A stretch of 64,000 nucleotides of DNA from Lachnospiraceae bacterium. GTDB lineage: Bacteria; Bacillota; Clostridia; Lachnospirales; Lachnospiraceae. Position numbers and translations under genes: made by a program. Shown one piece after another: positions 46,150 to 55,721 of this stretch. The DNA is taken from the NCBI GenBank assembly GCA_902363445.1, contig CABJAB010000008.1:55783-119782 (forward strand), written 5' to 3'. Every line of letters begins with the position of its first letter. Position 1 is the first letter of the stretch. Below the pieces are notes generated by a model, which saw nothing but the letters and a program-made list of their open reading frames with translations, ran no database searches and was not told the DNA's origin.

Positions 46150-47788
46150 GAACGCCGACTACGGAGCCGCCGAACAATACCTGCTCTTTGAGCATGACGA
46201 ATTTACTATGAAGCCCGTCCTTGATGAAAACGGCAGGCTTATCCCCCGTGAGGATTATCGCTTGTCCACGCTGAACTGCGGCGGCGAGGATTTTGCCGTT
46301 GCGTGTATGCGCTCCAATCTCCGCTATGAGAAAAATCAGCGGCGGGAGGATGTGAAAAGCCACCACTATATCATCAGCTTTGACCCACGGGACGGGCCGG
46401 ACAACGGCCTGACCGTAGACCGGGCGCAGGCGTTGGGGGAGCAATTCTGTAAAGAGCATTTCCCCGGCCATCAGGCCCTTGTCTGCACCCACCCGGACGG
46501 GCATAACCACAGCGGCAACATCCATGTGCATATCGTCATTAACAGCCTGCGGATAGAGGAAGTGCCGTTCCTGCCCTACATGGACAGGCCAGCGGACACG
46601 AAAGCCGGGTGCAAGCACCGCTGCACCGACGCAGCCCTACGCTACTTCAAGTCCGAGGTCATGGAGATGTGCCACCGGGAAGGACTTTACCAAATCGACC
46701 TCTTGAACGGCAGCAAGAACCGTGTCACAGACCGGGAATATTGGGCGCAGAAAAAGGGACAGGCCGCACTGGACAAGCAGAACGCCCCCATGATTGCAGG
46801 CGGTATCACGCCCCGGCAGACCAAGTTTGAAACGAACAAGGAGAAGCTGCGGCAGACCCTACGGAAAGCCCTTGCCACCGCTGCCAGCTTTGACGAGTTT
46901 TCCTCTCTGCTGTTGCGGGAGGGTGTGACCGTCAAGGAGAGCCGGGGGCGGCTGTCCTACCTCACGCCAGACAGGACGAAGCCTATCACCGCCCGGAAGC
47001 TGGGCGGCGACTTTGACCGCACCGCCGTCCTTGCCGTTTTGGAGCAGAACGCCCAGAGGGGCGTAACGGTTCGCTACACCCCGCAGCACCAAGCCGCCAG
47101 AGCCGCCGAACAGACCGCAGCCATACCCGAATACCTACACGCCGGGAAAGGCCGCTTACAGGGCGAAAAGACAGGGAAAATCGACCCCAGACAGGACAGT
47201 GTGCAGCGGCTTGTGGACATTGAGCAGAAGATGGCCGAGGGCAAGGGCAAAGGCTATGAACGATGGGCGAAGATACACAATCTGAAACAGGCCGCCAAGA
47301 CCCTGACCATCTACCAACAGTACGGCTTTTCTTCCCCGGAACAGCTTGAAGCCGCCGTTGCTACCGCCTATCAGGAAATGCGCCAGACCAGCGGCGAACT
47401 GAAAGCACTGGAAACGAAGCTGCAAGGGAAAAGGGAGTTGCGGCAACAGGTACTTGCCTATGCCAAGACCAAGCCCATCCGCGAGGGGCTGAAAGCGCAG
47501 AAATCCGAGAAAGCCCGCGCCGCATACCGCCAGGCAAACGAGAGCGATTTTATCATAGCCGAAGCCGCCGCCCGGTATTTCAAGGCACAGGGGCTTACCA
47601 AGCTGCCCGGCCGAAAAGCGTTGCAGGCCGAGATCGAGCAGCTTATCTCCGAGAAAGACGGCCTGTACAACACCTATCACGAACAGAAGCAGCGGTTCAG
47701 GGAGTTGCAGACCGTCAAGCGGAACATCGACCAGATTTTGCGCCGGGAAGAGCCGCACCGCAGAAAGGAGCAGAGCCATGAACGATAA
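46112..47788 (+). CDS. Relaxase/mobilization nuclease (MobP-type)
   Basis: 558 residues. The relaxase domain has HNHSGNIHVHIVINS near residue 130, giving the three-histidine metal site, and HHYIISFDPRD earlier. It nicks the element at oriT and pilots the strand. The open frame begins at a GTG (46112); TTG at 46121 (giving MATLKHLGS...) with AGGTG six bases upstream is an equally good start. The C-terminal half is a coiled-coil rich in Lys and Glu. No VirD4 or T4SS genes follow, so mobilization needs a helper. Confidence 0.92.
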   Translation: MTPLATLKHLGSKNADYGAAEQYLLFEHDEFTMKPVLDENGRLIPREDYRLSTLNCGGEDFAVACMRSNLRYEKNQRREDVKSHHYIISFDPRDGPDNGLTVDRAQALGEQFCKEHFPGHQALVCTHPDGHNHSGNIHVHIVINSLRIEEVPFLPYMDRPADTKAGCKHRCTDAALRYFKSEVMEMCHREGLYQIDLLNGSKNRVTDREYWAQKKGQAALDKQNAPMIAGGITPRQTKFETNKEKLRQTLRKALATAASFDEFSSLLLREGVTVKESRGRLSYLTPDRTKPITARKLGGDFDRTAVLAVLEQNAQRGVTVRYTPQHQAARAAEQTAAIPEYLHAGKGRLQGEKTGKIDPRQDSVQRLVDIEQKMAEGKGKGYERWAKIHNLKQAAKTLTIYQQYGFSSPEQLEAAVATAYQEMRQTSGELKALETKLQGKRELRQQVLAYAKTKPIREGLKAQKSEKARAAYRQANESDFIIAEAAARYFKAQGLTKLPGRKALQAEIEQLISEKDGLYNTYHEQKQRFRELQTVKRNIDQILRREEPHRRKEQSHER

Positions 47789-48164
47789 GCCGTCCCGCAT
47801 GGACTACCGCCAGCACCAGGCAGCCCGCCGCCTTGTGCATGAGTGCTGTAACTACGACGAGGGGAACTGCCTGCTGTTAGACGACGGGGAGCCTTGCGTG
47901 TGCGTCCAGAGCATTTCCTATTCCCTCATGTGCCGCTGGTTCCGTGTGGCTGTCCTGCCCCTTGACGGGGAGCTGGCCGCAGCCCTCTTGTACCGGGGGA
48001 GCCGGAAACGCTGCGCGGTCTGCGGGGCGGCCTTTGTCCCCAAATCCAACCGGGGGAAATACTGCCCCGGCTGCGCCGGGTGCATGAAGAAACGCAAAGC
48101 CGCCGAGAGAAAGCGGAAACAAAGGCAGAAATGTCACGCTTTAGAGCCTTTCAAACCCGCATAA
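47778..48164 (+). CDS. Cysteine-rich VLP domain protein
   Basis: 128 residues. Cysteines fall in pairs as in a zinc ribbon: ECCNYDEGNCLLLDDGEPC, RCAVCGAAF and YCPGCAGC. The family is typical for integrative elements of gut Firmicutes, next to the relaxase. Function unknown. It overlaps the relaxase end by 11 bases. Confidence 0.85.
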   Translation: MNDKPSRMDYRQHQAARRLVHECCNYDEGNCLLLDDGEPCVCVQSISYSLMCRWFRVAVLPLDGELAAALLYRGSRKRCAVCGAAFVPKSNRGKYCPGCAGCMKKRKAAERKRKQRQKCHALEPFKPA

Positions 48165-48236
48165 ATCAAGGCTTTTTTCGTGGGTGTCAAAGGGTATGCG
48201 ATACATTTATCCTTTCCCCCCGGAAATGCCGTCCTA

Positions 48237-49031
48237 ATGCGTGACAAAGCCCAAAAACGACACAACACAGAGGGAGGTGATACTATCGCTGATTATATCA
48301 GGGCAGACACCACGCTGCCCGCCTATCTTCCATACCCCCGTTTCCTGCTGAAAATGGAGATTTCACAGACCGCCAAGCTGCTGTATGCGCTTTTATTAGA
48401 CCGCTCCACCCTGTCACAGAAGAACGGCTGGCAGGACGGCGAGGGCAGGATATTCATTGTCTACCCCGTTGCGGAGATAGCGGAAATGCTGGACAAGGGT
48501 TGTACCGCCATCAAGGGAGCCTTGAAAGAACTGGACGCAGCCGGGCTTTTAGAACGGGAACGGCGGGGCTTCTCCGCACCCAATCGGCTTTATGTGAAAG
48601 TGCCGCCTGTCCCAGTGGTACGGTTTTCCGACCAACTGATGGCCGGAAAAGCGACCCTCATACAGTCGGAAAAGCGACCTTATGACGGTCGGAAAACCGA
48701 CCCTATGATGGTCGGAAAACCGACCCCTAACAAAACTAATATAAACAACTTAATAGAGAACCAAACAATGAGAGCGAGTGGGGAGCCGCCCACAGCTTAT
48801 GGCCGATATGAGAATATTTTTCTGTCAAAGGACGAATATGACGAGTTACAGGCAGAATACCCGGACAGGCTGGAACGGCTGATTGAGGAAATGAGCCATT
48901 ACCTTGCCGCCAGCGGGAAAGCCTACCAGAATTATGCCGCCGCCTTGCACAGATGGGCGGCCAATGACAAAAAGGGAGCCGTAAAACAGGGCATCCCCGA
49001 CTATACCTGTATGGAGGGAGAAAGCTTATGA
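48237..49031 (+). CDS. Replication initiator protein A-like (RepA_N family)
   Basis: 264 residues from the ATG at 48237; the frame is open back to 48180. The stretch LPYPRFLLKMEISQTAKLLYALLLDRSTLS is the N-terminus of the RepA_N/helix-turn-helix family, with a C-terminal domain (EYDELQAEYPDRLERLIEEM). A strong GGGAGGTGA lies inside the frame at about 48273, followed by ATC GCT GAT TAT ATC, where homologs begin. So translation may start at a non-standard ATC. Role in element replication or control is inferred. Confidence 0.75.
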   Translation: MRDKAQKRHNTEGGDTIADYIRADTTLPAYLPYPRFLLKMEISQTAKLLYALLLDRSTLSQKNGWQDGEGRIFIVYPVAEIAEMLDKGCTAIKGALKELDAAGLLERERRGFSAPNRLYVKVPPVPVVRFSDQLMAGKATLIQSEKRPYDGRKTDPMMVGKPTPNKTNINNLIENQTMRASGEPPTAYGRYENIFLSKDEYDELQAEYPDRLERLIEEMSHYLAASGKAYQNYAAALHRWAANDKKGAVKQGIPDYTCMEGESL

Positions 49032-49867
49032 CAAGTGAAATCAAAGATATTTTGGAGAACATGACAACCGCCGCCCCGGAGATGGAGGACTATATCGGCG
49101 AGGACGGACTGCTTTACTGCGGAAAGTGCCATACGCCGAAAGAAGCCTACTTCCCGGAGGGTAAGGAGCTGTTTGGCCGTGACCGCCACCCGGCAGAGTG
49201 CGACTGCCAGAGAGCCGCCCGTGAGCAGCGGCAGGCCGCCGAGGAACACCGCCGCCATGTGGAAGCCGTGGAAAATCTGAAACAGAGGGCTTTTGCCGAC
49301 TCAGCCATGCAGCAATGGACATTCGAGAACGACAACGGCAGAAACCCGCAGACCGGGATTGCCCGGCGGTATGCGGAGCATTGGGAAGAAATGCAGGCCG
49401 AAAACATCGGCTGCCTGTTCTGGGGGAACGTCGGCAACGGGAAAAGCTACCTTGCGGGCTGTATCGCAAACGCCCTCATGGAGAAAGAAGTCCCCGTATA
49501 TATGACGAACTTCGCCGTTATCCTGGGCGACCTCTCTCCCGGCTTTACAGGCCGGAATGAGTATATTTCCCGCCTTTGCCGCTATCCGCTGCTTATCATT
49601 GACGACTTCGGCATGGAGCGTGGCACCGACTATGGACTGGAACAGGTATTCCATGTGATTGATACCCGATACCGCAGCAACAAGCCGCTGATCGCCACCA
49701 CCAACCGCCCGCTGGACGAGTTGAAAAAGCCGACAGACACGGCCCATTCCCGGATTTATGACCGACTGCTGTCCATGTGCGTCCCGATACGCTTTACTGG
49801 CGTCAACTTCCGGCAGGAAACCGCAAAGCGGAAAATGGAAACCATGAAGAAACTGCTGGCTGAATGA
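49028..49867 (+). CDS. DnaC/IstB-like ATP-binding protein
   Basis: 279 residues. P-loop WGNVGNGKSYLAGCIAN, Walker B LLIIDDFGMERGTD and the arginine-containing TTNRPLDELKK are intact. A zinc-like CGKCHTPKEAYF..CDCQ pattern lies at the N-terminus. DnaC-like helicase loaders serve element replication. Start ATG after GGGAGAAAGC; it overlaps the RepA-type stop (ATGA-like). Confidence 0.9.
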   Translation: MTSEIKDILENMTTAAPEMEDYIGEDGLLYCGKCHTPKEAYFPEGKELFGRDRHPAECDCQRAAREQRQAAEEHRRHVEAVENLKQRAFADSAMQQWTFENDNGRNPQTGIARRYAEHWEEMQAENIGCLFWGNVGNGKSYLAGCIANALMEKEVPVYMTNFAVILGDLSPGFTGRNEYISRLCRYPLLIIDDFGMERGTDYGLEQVFHVIDTRYRSNKPLIATTNRPLDELKKPTDTAHSRIYDRLLSMCVPIRFTGVNFRQETAKRKMETMKKLLAE

Positions 49868-49881
49868 AAGGAGTATTGCCT

Positions 49882-50070
49882 ATGGAGAATATCAAGCAGC
49901 ACGACCACCGTACCACCCGCCGCCCCGACTGCGTGACGGAAATCCGCATGGGGAATACCGTTCTTGTCGTGTCCGGCTTTTTCAAGAAAGACACCACCAG
50001 CACCGCCGCCGACAAGATGGCGAGGGTACTGGAAGCGGAAGCCGCTGCTACACAAAAAAAGGCGATTTGA
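49882..50070 (+). CDS. TnpW-family transposon-encoded protein
   Basis: 62 residues from the ATG preceded by AAGGAG. The CVTEIRMGNTVLVVSGFFKK core is the TnpW signature. In Tn4451-type elements TnpW lies just before the recombinase. Function unknown. Confidence 0.85.
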   Translation: MENIKQHDHRTTRRPDCVTEIRMGNTVLVVSGFFKKDTTSTAADKMARVLEAEAAATQKKAI

Positions 50071-50151
50071 CAAGCTGTAAAGAAGCAGATTTATCACTTT
50101 TACCGCTGTACAGCCGCCCCTGTTCCGTGGTACAATGAAACCACGGAATAG

Positions 50152-51801
<1,650 letters not shown>

Positions 51802-51808
51802 CGCCTGA

Positions 51809-51840
51809 CCTATCCGACACAGCCCTAAGTGCCGGATAGG
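51809..51840 (+). terminator. Stem-loop after the recombinase
   Basis: CCTATCCG pairs with CGGATAGG around 16 bases, 8 bases past the stop. It is followed by a short T-rich segment. Confidence 0.6.
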
Positions 51841-51869
51841 AACGGCAAAATTTTTTACACTTCTATTAC

Positions 51870-51901
51870 TTCTTTATCGCACATTAGCAAACTGTGCCGG
51901 A
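51870..51901. other. Element-right attachment junction
   Basis: Element arm TTCTTTATCGCACATTAGCA (51870-51889), A, core AC (51891-51892), TG, then host TGCCGGA (51895-51901). The arm is an inverted near-copy of the left arm (17 of 20); TGCCGGA is the inverse complement of the TCCGGCA on the left host flank. Confidence 0.8.
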
Positions 51902-52534
51902 TGGAAGCACCACTGCGCCGTCTTCCACATTCAAGGTCTTATCACCCACGGTCAAGGTCCCATCGTCCTGCAGCGCCGCTGCCTTCTCCGGCAGGAGCTT
52001 CAAGGAATCACCGCTGCCGTCCAGTTCCACCGCCAATTCAATAAACCGTACATCGACCGCCAACTCCACCGCATACTTTCCGTCATCCTGTTTCGTAATA
52101 TTGATCGGCTGATCCCCAGCGCCCCGGCTGATGACAAATTCACATTTTGCCAACGCCCTTCCATCCCCGTCCAGTACAGAAAGTGTGTGCGTTCCCGGCT
52201 CTGCCGACTCATAAAAAAACCGGCCGCTTTCATCTGTCGTGGTGATACGCGGTTCACTGCGAAGCTCCACTCTTCCATCGGCATAAGGACTCCCGTCTGT
52301 GTAGAGCACCTGCCCTGAAACGTGAAGGACCCGAGTCTCATCCGGACCCAGGACGATGGTGTCAATGATCTGACCACGATAGGAATCCGTATTCCTTCCG
52401 ATCAAAAATCCGACTATGACCGAGGAGAAGAACGCCAAAATAGTCAGCAATACGAACATCAGCACAAAAACCGGCCGTTTTTTGTTCCGTTCCTCCCGCA
52501 AAGGAGTTTGAGCGTTCTGATTCGTTTGTTCCAT
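51884..52534 (-). CDS. 5' part of the surface-protein gene split by the tet(W) element
   Basis: 216 codons from the ATG at 52534 (AAAGGAG upstream) to a TAA that lies inside the element. A membrane helix (VLMFVLLTILAFFSSVIVG) is near residue 30. The remainder is a beta-rich, CarboxypepD/prealbumin-like module (VSGQVLYTDGSPYADGRVEL and DESGRFFYESAEPG), ending GAVVLPSGTVC. The last two codons plus stop come from the element. Joined to 39877-38941 the frame is continuous. It would be an anchor or structural protein of the SipW fibre locus. Its promoter is intact. Confidence 0.8.
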   Translation of the reverse strand: MEQTNQNAQTPLREERNKKRPVFVLMFVLLTILAFFSSVIVGFLIGRNTDSYRGQIIDTIVLGPDETRVLHVSGQVLYTDGSPYADGRVELRSEPRITTTDESGRFFYESAEPGTHTLSVLDGDGRALAKCEFVISRGAGDQPINITKQDDGKYAVELAVDVRFIELAVELDGSGDSLKLLPEKAAALQDDGTLTVGDKTLNVEDGAVVLPSGTVC

Positions 52535-52606
52535 ATTCCCTATCTCCTTTGCTTCCATAATCTTCAGCCTTTCGCAAAACATCCCCCCAAACGAGACTTG
52601 CTTTGC

Positions 52607-52656
52607 GAAGGGCTGAAAGCCCTTCCGGTGTCCCTCCGCCCGGCACAGGGGCGGAG
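52607..52656 (-). terminator. Two tandem hairpins between the TasA-like gene and the split gene
   Basis: GAAGGGCT/AGCCCTTC (52607-52625) and CTCCGCCC/GGGCGGAG (52634-52656) lie 7 to 56 bases after the TasA-like stop. Tandem stems after a major subunit gene can slow read-through and stabilise its mRNA, giving more subunit than anchor. Confidence 0.55.
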
Positions 52657-52663
52657 CGCCGTA

Positions 52664-53275
52664 TTATGCGGCAGGTACGACTTGGCTGACCGTACACTTG
52701 ATTTCCAGTTCCGCGGTATCCAATGTGGATTTGATGCCAAGCTTTGTGTCCGCTTCGTCTGTACTCTTTGGATCCCATCTCCAATGCAGATAGAATGTCT
52801 GAGTATCGCTTACGGCAACTTCTGTCTCTGTGGGAGACAGATCGGCTGCGGCTTTCCAGTCGGCTGCATCAGCGGCAGGCGCTGTCGCGGAATCATTAAT
52901 CGCATACTGCAGCGGGATACTTCCGGCGTTGGTCTCTGTAATGGTGAAATCCGGCTCAATTTCGACTTCGCCCTTGTTCTGCAGCTTGATCTCTACTTTT
53001 CCGCTGGTGCCGGGAGCTACGACCTTCTTGCTGGCATCCGCGCTGACCTTTCCATCGTTGTAAGAATTAGAGAACATGGTATCAAAGGAAATCGTCTTTT
53101 TCTCCGTCTGTTCTGTTGCTCCATTCAGGTCAAAAGCAAATTTTGCCACGGCCGCAGTGGCCGTCCCGGTCACTTCTGCCGTATACTTCGCCAGTGTCCC
53201 GCCCGTCAAAGTCATTGTGATGAGGGTGAGTGCCAGGGCCACAACGCCCAGGCGCCCAACTATCTTCTTTTTCAT
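52664..53275 (-). CDS. TasA/camelysin-like fibre subunit
   Basis: 203 residues, ATG with AAGGAGG. Signal segment TLAKYTAEVTGTATAAVAKF and then a beta-sandwich with SGKVEIKLQNKGEVEIEPDFTI; the C-terminus ends in a short Ala/Val tail. It follows SipW; in Bacillus, SipW and TasA-type proteins form extracellular fibres. The leader 53276-53443 has a TATAAA -10 and a CCGGG/CCCGG hairpin, suggesting an extra promoter for high expression. Confidence 0.85.
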   Translation of the reverse strand: MKKKIVGRLGVVALALTLITMTLTGGTLAKYTAEVTGTATAAVAKFAFDLNGATEQTEKKTISFDTMFSNSYNDGKVSADASKKVVAPGTSGKVEIKLQNKGEVEIEPDFTITETNAGSIPLQYAINDSATAPAADAADWKAAADLSPTETEVAVSDTQTFYLHWRWDPKSTDEADTKLGIKSTLDTAELEIKCTVSQVVPAA

Positions 53276-53443
53276 GGTTTTTCCTCCTTAAAATATATTG
53301 AGTTTTGGAAAGCACGCCATTTTATACCTGCGGGGCGCGCTTCCCATCTGCCCGCAGCGTTTTACCGGGTGGTCCCGGCGTTATATTGGAACATTCGCGA
53401 TGTGCTGTACCCGCACCGCAAATGAAGCCAGCTTTATAAGGAT

Positions 53444-54076
53444 TTATATATTTTCATCCGTTCCGGCCTTCTGCGCCGCTTTGAGCGCGTTTAGCTCTGC
53501 TTCCAATTCATCGGCGCGGGACTTCTCTTTCTTATCATATTTCCATCGCCGCACGACATCCCAGACAATCAGCAGCAGAACAGGGCAGACGATAAAAACA
53601 ATCATCCCGGTGGTGCTGGAAAGAAAAACGACAAAATTTCCCGCTCCCGCAAGACGCCTGCCGTTCCATACCCCCTGTATCTGTTCCGGTCTTACCGGCT
53701 CAGCATCCTCTGTATTATTCGCGTCTCCTTTCGTTATGTACGCTGTTCCTCCATCCTCTGCCTGCTCTATGCCGATGACCCGATGAGTCACCGCCTGCCC
53801 ATCCACAAGATAACAGATGACATCTCCTTCTTTCAAAGTTGTAGAATCGGTCTTTTTCACAAAAATCAAGTCCCCTGTCATAAAGGTTTCTTCCATGGAA
53901 CCTGACAGGACCGCCACCGGCCTGATGCCAAAAACGCCTGGTATTTCATCCGGATGAATATAGGAGTTTACGATCACTATCATATTTATCAAAATGACCG
54001 GGATCAGGATCACACACATCACAATATTGACTGCAGTGAATATCCGCTCCTTCTTATTTTTCTTTGTATCCGCCAT
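53444..54076 (-). CDS. SipW-type signal peptidase I (first copy)
   Basis: 210 residues. Catalytic serine in LSGSMEETF, GDVICYLVDGQAVTHRVIGIE, GDANNTEDAEPV, and membrane helices at both ends; a charged coiled C-terminal tail follows. It would cleave the pre-subunit at 52.7 kb. It follows the HD-type gene by 36 bases and is thus likely co-transcribed with the signalling genes. Confidence 0.88.
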   Translation of the reverse strand: MADTKKNKKERIFTAVNIVMCVILIPVILINMIVIVNSYIHPDEIPGVFGIRPVAVLSGSMEETFMTGDLIFVKKTDSTTLKEGDVICYLVDGQAVTHRVIGIEQAEDGGTAYITKGDANNTEDAEPVRPEQIQGVWNGRRLAGAGNFVVFLSSTTGMIVFIVCPVLLLIVWDVVRRWKYDKKEKSRADELEAELNALKAAQKAGTDENI

Positions 54077-54112
54077 CTGCTTTTCCTTTCTTTCTATTCG
54101 TATCCGCCGCTT

Positions 54113-54802
54113 TCAGCAGAGAAACTCAACTTCCTTTGAGGCCCGCAAGGCTCTGCCGAACCGCGGCATGGCGTACCTGAAAGCGCGCACCAACTCCGGG
54201 TCAAAAGAAAAGCCTGATTCCCGTATGATCTCGCCGCTGGCAAACTCATGAGGCATCCCCTCTGGATAGAGCCGGGTACTGGTCAGCTTATCGTAGGCAT
54301 TGCAGACCGCGCACATCCGGCCGAGCAGCGGCGTGCCATATCCTCTTTCATGATTTGGATATCCTCCTCCGTCCCACCGTTCATGATGGCCGATGGCGGC
54401 ATCCATCCCCATGCTGATCCTCAGCTTTTCCTCATCGGGCAAATTATAGAATTCATCATCATCCAGATTTCCGAACACTATCGTGAAACCCTCTACCGTA
54501 TGACGCTCCATAAGCCTTTCTTCTTCTTCCGTCAACCGTCTTTTCTTCCTTAAAAAATCCGGGAGCGCCGCATAGCCGATATCAAACAGCTTAGCGCTTT
54601 CCCACACATAGGACAGCCGCTCCCGGCTCAGTTTCGTGTCATTCTTATAAATGCCGGTTTCCAGGGCGGCACAGTACAAGATCTGAACATAATCTGCCAC
54701 CCGTTCGCTATAAGCGCGCATCTCTGCCGGCAGGCTGTCATATATCTGATGCCGGTCGATCTTAGCTTCATTCGCCAAATCAATCCATAGCTGCTTCTGC
54801 AA
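54113..54802 (-). CDS. Degenerate HD-GYP-domain protein
   Basis: 229 residues from a TTG at 54802 with GGGGGGAG five bases upstream. The HD-GYP second half is intact: GHHERWDGGGYP and the R..AVCNAYDKLTS segment. The first metal-binding HD pair, usually HDIGK, reads FDIGY, so the histidine is lost. Family members hydrolyse cyclic di-GMP; with this change it is more likely a sensor or inactive partner. It lies between the response regulator and sipW. Confidence 0.75.
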   Translation of the reverse strand: MQKQLWIDLANEAKIDRHQIYDSLPAEMRAYSERVADYVQILYCAALETGIYKNDTKLSRERLSYVWESAKLFDIGYAALPDFLRKKRRLTEEEERLMERHTVEGFTIVFGNLDDDEFYNLPDEEKLRISMGMDAAIGHHERWDGGGYPNHERGYGTPLLGRMCAVCNAYDKLTSTRLYPEGMPHEFASGEIIRESGFSFDPELVRAFRYAMPRFGRALRASKEVEFLC

Positions 54803-54880
54803 TCTGTCTCCCCCCTGTTCCGATGATAATAATAAAAACCCGTTCAATCAGTATACATCGGGACTCGTGTACTCATCGTG

Positions 54881-55711
54881 TCATGAGCCGGCTGAGACTG
54901 AAAACTTCTTCAGATTTTTTTCCAGCTTTATCTCGTTCAGCTTTCCAAGAGTAGTCTCTCCCCAGCTGTAATCTGACATATATTCTCCCTGGAACATCTG
55001 GACCGTCTTTTCATCTCCGTCTAAAAAACGGTTATAGTCGCAGTCATATAGTTCCGTATTCAGCCATCTCACATTTTTATCCGCGACCATGATACCCTCC
55101 AGTCCAATGGATTCCAGAAAATCCGCGAGGCGGCGGACCGCGTTACGATACAGGCTCAGATTAATATCCGTGTATTCTTTTCCTTCCCAGACAGTGGAAA
55201 GCGCTTCCTCCGAGGTAAGTCCTCCTCCGTTTTTGTCCACCAGCAGCGCAAAGATCTCCTTGACCCTCGGGCCTGGAAACTTGATCTTCTTTCTGTCTAC
55301 AAAGACCTCGAACGCACCGAAGGTACGGATAAACACCGGCTTCTCCTGACGCGCCGCCAAAAGACGGGCCCGTTTTAAAACATCGGTGACCTGGACGCTG
55401 GAATAGGGTTTCGTGATATAGTAATCTGCGCCATGGTGAAGAGCGTCCAGCACATATTGGCCGTAGCCCGATACAAAAATGACGACCATTTCCGGATACA
55501 GCCGTTTCAGGGCCCTGCTCAATTCCAAACCGTTCATTCCGGGCATTTCCACATCCAGCAGAGCAAAATCCACCCGGTTATTTTCCACAAAGCGCAGCGC
55601 TTCCTCTGACCGGTCAAATTTTCCGACTATTTCAATATCGGAAATGGCTTCAGCTTCGATCTCAAATTTATCCATTGCCCAGAGCTCATCATCTACCAGT
55701 ATAGTCTTCAT
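54881..55711 (-). CDS. Response regulator with SARP/BTAD-like output domain
   Basis: 276 residues from the ATG with GAGGTGA upstream. Receiver (about 1-120) with the aspartate in FALLDVEMPGM and the lysine in YITKPYS. The output begins at FGAFEVFVDRKKIKFPGPRV and has EIFALLVDKNGG, the winged helix of SARP-type activators, followed by a helical part resembling the bacterial transcriptional activation domain. Such regulators control large loci. It lies two genes before sipW and directly after its likely partner kinase. Confidence 0.85.
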   Translation of the reverse strand: MKTILVDDELWAMDKFEIEAEAISDIEIVGKFDRSEEALRFVENNRVDFALLDVEMPGMNGLELSRALKRLYPEMVVIFVSGYGQYVLDALHHGADYYITKPYSSVQVTDVLKRARLLAARQEKPVFIRTFGAFEVFVDRKKIKFPGPRVKEIFALLVDKNGGGLTSEEALSTVWEGKEYTDINLSLYRNAVRRLADFLESIGLEGIMVADKNVRWLNTELYDCDYNRFLDGDEKTVQMFQGEYMSDYSWGETTLGKLNEIKLEKNLKKFSVSAGS

Positions 55712-55721
55712 GAAATTCACC

